64,000 nt of DNA from Ophiosphaerella korrae (Eukaryota; Ascomycota; Dothideomycetes; Pleosporales; Phaeosphaeriaceae). The translations under genes were made by a program, and so were the position numbers. A model generated the notes under the pieces. It was given only the letters and a program-made list of their open reading frames with translations, was not told where the DNA came from and ran no database searches. Where the stretch lies: positions 1-64,000 of the forward strand of contig JALNQF010000043.1 in assembly GCA_028456385.1 (NCBI GenBank), read 5' to 3'. Shown in pieces: positions 55,601-64,000 of the stretch. The stretch's first letter is position 1; the number at the start of each line of letters is the position of its first letter.

Positions 55601-58343
55601 TGACATCGTTGTGGCGTCCCGAGAATGTAACAGTCGGCTCAAAATGCTACTAGAGACATTGGTGCTACCACTGACCCCTCTAAGGTCTTAGGGATATGGT
55701 CATCAAGATTTTCCCAAGCATCTATGATTTCAATGATCCCACGTGTATTCGATGGTAGACATGCTCCCGTTTCCCCAATCATAAGCCACCACCTATTCGG
55801 ATGGACAAAATTAGTATAGTAAGAATAAATTTTTTCTTATCAGCTGAATCCTCCATGTTCTACACTTCCTATTCCAATTAAGGTTCAACGGCTTGGGGCA
55901 TACGCTTTGAAAGGAATAGAGAAAGCATATTCAAGATTTTGATTGAGGCAAGGGGGAAGCCACTTACATGCTCCTTTCATCACACAAGATAAACCCAAAT
56001 CACCGGCTGCAAGCTATGCGAGCTATCTTTTTAGAAGTTAGCTATGCATTTGGCCTACTGTGTGTTATATGCCAGCTTGTTGTGAACATTTAGCTGAAGC
56101 ACGGTTCCGTTCAATTCAAGCTCCCAAATCATCTGTCTTCCTTCGTTCCACGCCTATTTACATGTTTCATGATTAATGCATAACCATGAAGAAAATTTTC
56201 ACCACCCCTTCATAGCTATATTCCTTCAACTGTTGCATATGAAAAGTCCCTATGTTTCGTTTACAGTGAAGACATATACATAGTAATGACTAGAAATCGA
56301 CACCGCAGAAGATCTTCAGAGCGAATGGGCATCCAGAAGCGTACAATTTTATAGCATCGAGGTCCAAAAGATGTCATATTAACCAACATTGAAGTATCTT
56401 GTGATATGCGTAGATAAGGCCCGAAAGACGCCGCTTCCATAGTTGGCCCCACGTATGTGACATCTGGAGCCACATATGTTGGTTCTTGTGGATTATGTTA
56501 TGCGCTTTGGCTCGTAATCCCATGAGAAATGCTTTGAAAGTAGACCTTTTCATGTAGAGTAAACAATGCTGACAAAGATTTGTAATATACATGGGTACTA
56601 ATAGCAAAGGATCGAGATAGGAAAGACCGCCCAGCATTACCATGGTTTGCGAATTGGTTTAATTCAAAGCATATTTGAACTCCATAGGTAGAATGAAGCC
56701 AAGCAATTTATTCACACTAGGATATACATCGAACTATATTTTGTCCCGCTGTTCTTCACTTCGACAGCGACGTTGCTTGGTGCAGACTTGAACTTAGCCA
56801 TACAAAATCCCCTCCGCTTTGATTTATTCACAAGCTTGATGATTGCACCTCAATACACTCCTTCAAATACACTATAGCGAACAATTTCTTTCAGATAACT
56901 AATTGTATGCTTTAGTCATAGCAATAACCGGTAGATAGATGCAACCATGGTGTATAAATAATACAAACATGCCAAAAGCCTATGTAATCATTTCAAGAAA
57001 AGAAAAGGAGTATGGTAGTATGATGGTTGCTCAATCGTTTCATATACTCCTGAAGAAAAGTTATTTTATCAAAACCTATATGTCAACGTTTGTGATATGA
57101 TTCAACAGTCGCAATATTTACATAAATATTATGTTGTGTGGAAGCATTATGATAAGTCCTGCGAGGCCTTGCCATCCAAGCGACTATATTACCGAATTGT
57201 AATTAACTGCTACTAACACCTGATATAAATTTTCGAAGTTCAATTTGACAGTCAGTGCACCCTTCTGAAGAACTCCCAAAAGTTCAAGGAGGCATGTCTA
57301 CTATAACTATGCTCTCATAACATTCAATGGTTATGTGAAAATGGGTTTCATGTCGAGATATTTGACGCATGAATCTTGCGATTTGGTAGGACGTTGAGGA
57401 AGTCACGATAAAGTAAGGTTGGAGAAATGTGAGCATCTTCCGGGGAAGCAATAATGCAAATATTATTTTCTTAGTACTTTACTTTTCAGGTAACATGATT
57501 TTTGTTTCGAACCGGCGTGGAGACAAGTAGATTGGACCAAGGATACTTAGTATCTTAGTGTACAGAGAGTTATAATAGGTTTCATCATGCCTACCGTCTC
57601 AATATTGTTATATTCAATACTACATAGACCGAGATTAGGGTGCAAAATAAGTTTAATGATACCTCAAATCATTGATTATTACCTTGACTGTTCTATCGTG
57701 GTCGTTGAAGAAACAAAGTCAGTCCTATAATCTCAGGCAGCTATGTAGTATTTGGAGAGGTAACATGGAATCGAATATTGGGTTGCAGTATGTACATTTG
57801 CAATCAATGTATTTCACGACTATCGTGTTTACTGTGATAAAGCGGGGGTCGAATGAGAAACCAATTTGACAGGGTCGACCCTTAAAGAAAGGCATACAGC
57901 ACCCCAATGCTCACAACATCTATTTTGATGAGATTCTGGCTCAAGCGGGTGTCGCAGCGTAATAGAAATCACCTAGACAGTGCTATTTCCATATGGATAC
58001 GTCTCAATCAAACTGATCCATGGCTTTCAAAAGCTCTCGCCACTTGCTGAGTCAGTCATTGATTGACATATGGCTCTGGCTGGCCGAAGCATTTGATTGA
58101 CAGGATAGAGTCTTAATGAGAGAGACATACCTATTCAAATGCATTTGATCGACTTAGGGCCATTCCCTACCCAAAATGTGTGCTAGAATTTCCAAGAGTT
58201 TGGCTTACCAACTTCACTTAATCCGCATGATTAGCATGGAATTGAGCATTGTCCTGAGGAGCGATTGACGTCCATAGATGGGTCGTGTATGTGCCCCTGG
58301 TTGATGACTTGGACAGCGTATAATGGGGATGCGCTTCACTTGA
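52607..58343. other. Gene-poor, 5.7 kb
   Basis: No domain-bearing frame was found on either strand. The first few hundred bases are the promoter of the C2H2 gene. 55800-58100 is clearly AT-rich with many ATAT/TTAT words but lacks the dense TAG pattern of the RIP-affected repeats. No inverted ends or long repeats were seen. Confidence 0.5.
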
Positions 58344-59181
58344 CTACCATCGTCCTCTTCCTCGGCCACGCCAATCACCGCCATCGCCTCTTCCCCGTCC
58401 TCTGCCATAGCCAGATTCTCTTTCTGGCGGGGCTTCACCCCTTCGCCACTCCCCAGAAGGTACACCTCCACTTGGTCGTCGGTCTTCATATCTGCCTCCT
58501 CTTCCTCCCCTAGCGCCACCAAAATCACCGCGCCCACCAAAACCATTCTCACGCCCACGGCCGCCATACGATCCGGGCGGAGGCCCGCCTCTGCCAGGCG
58601 CAGAAAGAGGTGGGGGTGCAGCTGGGACGCCGCCGTCGGGTAGCGGAGGCAGAATGGCGCAGGTGACATAGTCGCCAATTAGGAACTTGACGTCGGCTAG
58701 AGTCTTATCCGGGTCGCCGTCAAGCTGTTTGAGCGCCTCAGCGACTGACGCACCATCGGCACCGTCTATCTCTACGTTGTCATTTCGTGTACGCGCACCT
58801 ACAATGACAGAACCAATGTCACGAGAGATGAAGCGCCCCGATGCGTTGGATCGATTGGAACCGTGCATGTCAGGATATACGAGCCGGAATGCGATGCGCG
58901 CGCCAGCATAGGGCTGCGGTAGCTGAGTTGGCACCGCTGAGAGGAGCAGCTTGCATAGTTCGCGTAAGGTACAGCTCTGCCAGGTATAGATTTGGAGATG
59001 TGTCGGAAGCCGTGGGAGGGACGGATCAAATTCGTCGAGCCTGAATGAATGTTAGCACGCAGGCTCGCAATAAACAAGCGACTGAGATGTACCTATGGAA
59101 TGATTGTTGCTTGAAGAACAAGCGTAGAAGAAATGGCGTTGTAGTTTGCCTGTCAATTGTCGCTGGGGTTTCAGTTGTCAT
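58344..59181 (-). CDS. SAP18 family histone deacetylase complex subunit
   Basis: Exon 1 is 59181-59093 and exon 2 59040-58344; the 52-base intron has GTACAT and TTCAG borders and the frame joins AG/G (Arg). The product has 261 residues. The SAP18 fold is recognisable from TTPFLLRLFFKQQSFHR, DEFDPSLP, LQIYTWQSCTLREL, RIAFRLVYPDMHG and GRFISRDIGSVIVG to the end of a block near residue 160 (DKTLADVKFLIGDY). SAP18 works in Sin3-HDAC repression and in the exon-junction-associated ASAP complex. The C-terminal 85 or so residues are an RGG/Gly-Arg-rich tail (GRGG, RGRGRG), an RNA-binding type of sequence. It is divergent from the Prp18 gene, 201 bases between ATGs. Confidence 0.85.
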
Positions 59182-59382
59182 AGTGGAAGTTGTGCTAAGG
59201 CGAGGCTGGAGGGGCTGCATCTATGGTCGAAAGTTGAGCTTGATGTTGCGCGTCGTGGAGAGGTGCCGCTAGCTTCGCGTCTTGGCAGTTCCAAACACTC
59301 AGCAGTGAATCTACAAAGTACATCACACTACCCAATTTCAACCTCATTTCACCTCGGATTACCTTTCAAACAAATCGCCAAT
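59182..59382. promoter_or_regulatory. Shared divergent promoter of SAP18 and Prp18
   Basis: The two start codons face away from each other across 201 bases. The Prp18 side has a CA/CT-rich leader (ACCTCATTTCACC). No specific operator was recognised. Confidence 0.55.
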
Positions 59383-60471
59383 ATGGACTTCGCAAAGCTA
59401 ATGTCGGCGCAAATCAAGAAGGGAAAAGAGTCTGTGCCAACTTCAACTTCGAGCGACAAAAAGTATGCCAAGCGCAGCGAACTGGAGGCGCAAAGACAAG
59501 CAGCATACCAAGCGGAACAAGAAGCCGCAGAGCAGGCGCGGCGCGAAAAGCTAGCACGAAAACGCAAAGCCGAGGAGGAAGAAGCGGAGCGGGAACAAGA
59601 GCGGCGGGAGAAGCGGAGACGGATGGCGGAGGAGTCTCGGCGTATGAGAGAGGAAGAGGAGGAGGCAGAAGAGAGGAGAAGGAGGAAAAGATTGGGCTTG
59701 CCTGACTTACCGCCGAAGGGGGAAGTAGGGGGTGGCGAAGGAACACCAATACCTGATGAGGATGACATAGGCGAGGACGAGCTGTTATCAAAACTACGAG
59801 CGCTCGACGAGCCTGCCCGAATATTTGGCGAAACCCACAGACAACGACTGAAGCGATACAAGAAACGCATTGGGGCGGACAGCCTAGCGGCGATTATGAC
59901 AGACGGTCCCATACCCACAACTCTACAATTAGTCCCAGAGAAAGATATGAAGGTACAAGCCACCGTTCCACATGATAAAGAAGGACGGGAATTCTTATTC
60001 AGACAATTGGCGAGCTACTTCACCATGGTGCTAAAAGAATGGGACGTCACTTTAGCACACAGAGAGCCAGAGGTCATAGAAAGCTACCAAGGGAAACAAG
60101 CCTACGCTGCCATGGTACAAGCACGCGAGAACATGCGCCCGTTGTTCAAGAAACTGGAGAAGTTCGATCTTCCTGACAGCATCCTGGAGCCCGTAGTTGA
60201 GATTGTGCTTGCTGCACAAGAACGACGTTACGTAGATGCAAACGACGGTTACCTTAGGCTCAGCATTGGTAATGCGGCTTGGCCAATCGGTGTCACTATG
60301 GTGGGTATTCATGAGAGAAGTGCGAGGGAGAAGTTACATGAGAGTGACAAGAATGCTGCTCATATCATGAGTGACGAGATAACAAGAAAGTTCCTACAGA
60401 GTATCAAGCGATGCTTGAGTTTCACGCAGACTAGGTGGCCACCAACAGATCAATTGCAGCTCATGGGCTGA
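59383..60471 (+). CDS. PRP18: Pre-mRNA-splicing factor 18
   Basis: ATG 59383 (MDFAKLMSAQIKKGK) gives 362 residues in one exon; the frame is open further upstream but without family similarity. Residues 30-105 form a highly charged Glu/Arg/Lys helix. The splicing-factor motif near 131-162 (DELLSKLRALDEPARIFGET) resembles that of PRP4/PRP18 proteins. The Prp18 domain covers about 205-355 and includes LFKKLEKFDLPDSI, RRYVDANDGYLRLSIGNAAW (the conserved loop) and GVTMVGIHERSAREK. Prp18 acts in the second step of splicing with Slu7 and the U5 snRNP. A minus-strand frame inside it is a shadow of the repetitive charged region. Confidence 0.92.
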   Translation: MDFAKLMSAQIKKGKESVPTSTSSDKKYAKRSELEAQRQAAYQAEQEAAEQARREKLARKRKAEEEEAEREQERREKRRRMAEESRRMREEEEEAEERRRRKRLGLPDLPPKGEVGGGEGTPIPDEDDIGEDELLSKLRALDEPARIFGETHRQRLKRYKKRIGADSLAAIMTDGPIPTTLQLVPEKDMKVQATVPHDKEGREFLFRQLASYFTMVLKEWDVTLAHREPEVIESYQGKQAYAAMVQARENMRPLFKKLEKFDLPDSILEPVVEIVLAAQERRYVDANDGYLRLSIGNAAWPIGVTMVGIHERSAREKLHESDKNAAHIMSDEITRKFLQSIKRCLSFTQTRWPPTDQLQLMG

Positions 60472-60919
60472 GTTGCCGCCCAAGTTCCAGACATCTATTC
60501 ACTATAATTCAATAATCTAAGGCAAAGCAGAGTTTGAAATCGATCCGGTAAAGTAAGAGGTTGTTCAAACAAGCATTCGTGGTGTTCTTGACGGATGCCC
60601 AGGTACCCTAGGTACACATTGGTAACATTTAGTAAACATAGAACAAGCATAATTTGGCCACCATGTTAAGAGTTTCACATTTAAGTCATGTATTTGTATC
60701 TTCAAAAATAAGCATGTGAAGATTACTCCTTTTCAAGTTGGAACGCGCGCTCACGTGCGGGGCAAATATCATGCTTACATAACCTGGCCAGGCTTTCACA
60801 TCCATTGAAGAGACCGCCATAGTCAAAATTGCACTTAGAAGGATTTATTTGGTCTCTATTGCTGCGCTTCCATCATAAAGCGATCCACACAGTTGCTCAA
60901 ACTTCGTGTAGCTGGAACC
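60472..60919. other. Intergenic between Prp18 and DML1
   Basis: 3' flank of Prp18 and promoter of the DML1 gene. No gene seen. Confidence 0.5.
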
Positions 60920-62928
60920 ATGCACGAAATCATCACCCTACAATTCGGTGAACAAAGCAACTATCTCGGAACCCACTTCTGGAATACGCAAGTGAGTGCA
61001 CTACCTTCGGCCCCCCAGTCTCATTCTCGTTTGTCTGCACTCCCAATTATAGATCTTCGTAGTGCATATATGGCGCTGACATGCGCTGTGGGGTGGGGTG
61101 GCCGCGTACTCTTTGCTTCGTCATCGTCTTGCCATTCGTATACCACCCCCCCCCTCACTACATCACACAAAACATCATCTTCTTCCTTTGACACTCGGGT
61201 GATATTTTACTCTCTACTGACCTTGGGGTAAGGAATCATACTTCACTTATCCTCCAGAGCCTGAGTCACCTGTCAATCATGACATCCAATTTCGACCTGG
61301 CATCGCTCCGGATGGCTCAGATACCTTTACACCAAGGGCATTGGTCTACGACTTGAAGGGTTCATTTGGAAGCATGAGAAAGGTAAATGCACTCTATGAG
61401 CCTGAAGATGACCGCAGTATACTTGATCAGACTGGAGTGTGGCCTTCGAAACCGATCGTCCAACGCGCTCAACCTATTCCACAATCAATTTACCAGGAAC
61501 ATCTTGATGCCAATTTAGATCCACCAGCTCTGAATACTTCAACTGTGAAGTACTGGTCCGACTATAATCGAGTCTTCTATCACCCGAAGTCTATCGTTCA
61601 GATATCCGAGTTTGATGTGAATGACAAGCTTAAACCATTCGAGAACTGGGAAGTTGGCATGGAACTATTTGAGAAGCTTGAGAGAGAGGTTGACCTTGTC
61701 GACCGAGATCTACGACCATTTGTCGAGGAGTGTGATGGCGTCCAGGGACTGCAAATATTCACTAGTGTCGATGATGCCTGGGGTGGGTGGGCATCTGGAT
61801 GGCTGGAACGATTGCGAGATGAGTATGGCAAGCTCAGCATATGGACCTGGGGACTGGGAGATCACGGCGCAAGGCCTGCCATTGGAAGGGTATATCTTTG
61901 GAAGTTTCATTGAAGTGGCTAGGACTAACGTGCTTCAGGAGAAAAGGATGCAACAGCTTGTCAACTCGGCTCGGTCGCTGCAAATTCTAGGCGAGCAGTC
62001 ATCAACTTACATCCCCATTTCGAACCATCCAAATACACAACCTTCATATCTCTCCCTGGATCTCACATCACCATGGCATATTGGTGCACTTCAGGCCATT
62101 GGGGTGGAGACTATGACTCTATCCTCCCGCCTCAGAACCTCCATCGGGGGTCGAGGCACGCTTCATGATGTTGAGGATACAATCAATAGTACCGGAAAGC
62201 GACGGATAGCGAAATTCCAGATGAGCGTCGCAGACCCTGATGTGTTATCAGATAACCTTTCAGAAGTAACTGAACTAGCCAAAAAAACAGGTTCAATGAC
62301 GCCGCGACGCAAAGGCGAAGGCGACAAACAGCTTAGTAGCTTCGACATTGACGTCTTTACGAGAGAGTACAGAATTGCCTCGAAACTTGGGAAGAACGAG
62401 CATATCTTTGGCAGAGCGGAGGTTTCTCGGGGTGATTGGAGCCTCTTGCAGGATGGTGACGCGCGGGATCCTCACGAGAGGTTTGATCAAGGACCAGCAC
62501 TGCAAAGGTAAGCTGTTAGACTTTTCTATGTCCGGCGTCATCTCGAATACGATGCACGATGCATTCGACGTCTATTGCAGCATGATCTGACAAAATACGA
62601 GCATGGCTCAAGACTATTTGCTGGCTCTATTGCTCAGCTCATTTTGACTAACTTTCTCAGGTATACCGCACCGGTACTCTTCCCGCTACTTGACAGCTAT
62701 CCTGCATCAATATTTGAGGTTGGGTCTGGACAAACAACCAAGCTCGCTGTCCACACGGGCCTTACTACAAGTACGGCAGTTGCTGATCAAGTACGGGCTA
62801 TTGAACAAGTTGTCAAGCGATTGGTGGATGTAGAGGAGAGGGAAGCACTCTGTAACGACCTGCACATTATTGCAGAAGAATATGACGAGGGGTGGGACAG
62901 CGGTACTGATAGCGATGATGATGCTTAG
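60920..62928 (+). CDS. DML1: DML1/Misato family protein
   Basis: Exons 60920-60991, 61233-61889, 61939-62507 and 62661-62928 join in frame to 521 residues, a normal family length. Introns of 241, 49 and 153 bases end in AAG, CAG and CAG, the last two after CTAAC branch sites. The start MHEIITLQFGEQSNYLGTHF and then VYDLKGSFGSMRKVNALYE are typical of the Misato N-terminal segment, followed by the tubulin-like part (DDAWGGWASGWLERLRDEYG). The C-terminus is acidic (YDEGWDSGTDSDDD). DML1 is needed for mitochondrial DNA inheritance and mitochondrial organisation. A single-frame reading breaks at both 3' introns, so the splices above are needed. Confidence 0.9.
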
Positions 62929-64000
62929 ACGAGAGCCTTGCACTCAATCAGCACCGGAACGATATCCGTTCAATACTGGGTAGCCGCTGCTGCCTTTGTT
63001 GGCAGTTGATGCCTGGGCTGACCGCATAATCACGAGCTATCGATAACGAAATGCACCGATGCGGCGCTTCCAATACTTCGGAGCAGCATGACGATGCATG
63101 GCCAGAGCGGAGCAAGATTTCTGGATTCTTCGAGGGTCCAAGCGGGAAAGTAGCGTTAATTTCTGAGCGCTTTCTTTGCAACTTGGAAATACCTCATTAA
63201 GCGATGACGCTAGCGATTTGTTGTCGGATGAGAAATTCGCCCTGTACGATGGCCATGGCGTGAAGAAAGGACATCGCATAGCGGCCCAACATATCATCAA
63301 GTACTGTTTATGACATCAAGACAAAGCAGCTAAAGGCACGATGATCATGGTCGACCAGGCTGGCGTGGCTCGCTGGTCAGCAGTCGTTGTCTTCTCAGGT
63401 ATAGAGGCTGGAGGCTGCAGTAGTTTATCGGTGCGAAGCGGACCGTCGTTTCGCTGTCGCGCACCGGGCCTGCGTTTGGGCTAATGATGGTTTACGATAA
63501 GAGACCATCTGCTCCCTCAAGATGGCGCCGGCAGCTTGTGCAGGCACCAGGCACAACGCTATGAAGCACAGCAGTCAGCATGGAAAGTGGAGCAAATGTG
63601 CCGATGAACAAAACATCGCGGATTCGCGGCACGAGAAACAAAGAATCTGCGTCACGCCAGGAGGCGTTGCCCGGGGTAAGAGTTGCAAACTCATGTTGCT
63701 GGGGTATCAACAGGCTTGACCAGCCATTTCCCCAGCCCGCCAACCATGTTTTGCTGGAAAGCACTACGCAGAACATCCTAGCTTTTCGATAAAGATGCCT
63801 GCAGAACATCGCGCTAGCTCTTCATCATCGCCGGTTAACGAAGGCACTTTGTTGCCAAGTGGACTGGTAGTTGTACTCTCTAGTGCCACGCGATTGCAAT
63901 AGCAACCAACACACAGTCAAGCCTCTGCCCAGTCATCAAGAGCCATTTCCGCCGTTCTCGTAATCCTAAAGCCTGGCCTCGTGAGCATGGGTCAAGTATT
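62929..64000. other. No supported gene at the right edge
   Basis: Frames up to 105 codons overlap on both strands without recognisable domains. A short ATG frame at 63794 continues towards the window end and might begin a gene, but nothing identifies it. Confidence 0.4.

Noticed and set aside
59349..59963. Minus-strand Ser/Arg-rich frame of 204 codons
   Set aside because: Shadow of the Glu/Arg/Lys repeat region of Prp18.
62575..62660. Reading the DML1 C-terminal exon from 62575
   Set aside because: The frame does not join exon 3; splicing to 62661 after a CTAAC branch keeps the phase and gives a normal C-terminus.
63230..63290. LYDGHG-like word suggesting a PP2C phosphatase
   Set aside because: The flanking translation does not follow the PP2C metal-binding motif and no second motif was found.
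1..64000. CRISPR arrays, bacterial operons or prophage
   Set aside because: No regularly spaced repeats and no bacterial signals; the window is fungal in gene content and intron structure.

Overview
The window looks like nuclear DNA of a filamentous ascomycete, most likely a Dothideomycete of the Pleosporales type. Introns are short (46 to 55 bases is usual) with GTAAGT/GTATGT-like donors and CTAAC/CTGAC branch sites. The gene set is fungal: HET, fungal STAND/NACHT, UstYa (DUF3328), C2H2 and bZIP regulators, a GMC oxidoreductase, SAP18, Prp18 and DML1. Repeats carry stop codons of the kind made by repeat-induced point mutation (RIP): CAG to TAG and TGG to TGA or TAG.

Layout. 0-4.7 kb: a poly-T tract, a cytochrome b561-type membrane protein on the minus strand and a small basic protein. 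4.7-9.5 kb: a nest of pogo-superfamily transposons. An old DDE_1 relic is interrupted by a Fot1-like element (6706..9460, perfect 19-base inverted ends, TA duplication), which is itself interrupted by a 993-base deletion derivative (8154..9146, long inverted ends, TA duplication). 9.8-19.9 kb: a broken cytochrome-c-like gene, an intact HET-domain gene, a broken membrane-protein gene, an APH-like kinase with one nonsense codon and a bZIP fragment. 22-31 kb: a possible zinc-binding protein, an intact three-exon membrane protein, a broken coiled-coil gene, an intact secreted GMC oxidoreductase of the cellobiose-dehydrogenase flavodomain type and a broken transcription-factor gene. 32.4-36 kb: a transposon-like end and a RIP-ruined NLR-like (STAND) gene. 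37-44.6 kb: DUF4267 protein, a large LCAT-like hydrolase and two uncharacterised proteins. 45-47 kb: a 67-residue secreted six-cysteine peptide with a Lys-Arg site beside an intact four-exon UstYa-like oxidase gene. 47-58 kb: gene-poor DNA with one C2H2 regulator. 58.3-63 kb: a dense housekeeping block (SAP18, Prp18, DML1).

Working together. SAP18 and Prp18 share a 201-base divergent promoter. The GMC oxidoreductase may act in extracellular carbohydrate oxidation. The secreted peptide plus UstYa-like protein is the best candidate for a new system: it resembles a minimal fungal ribosomal-peptide (dikaritin-like) locus in a gene-sparse setting, although the peptide could equally be a cysteine-rich effector unconnected to the oxidase. 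The contrast between intact housekeeping genes at the right end and repeatedly nonsense-damaged accessory genes in 5-36 kb suggests an accessory, repeat-driven region.

Limits. All family names rest on reading motifs by eye; no search was run. Exon borders were chosen from splice consensus and frame agreement.
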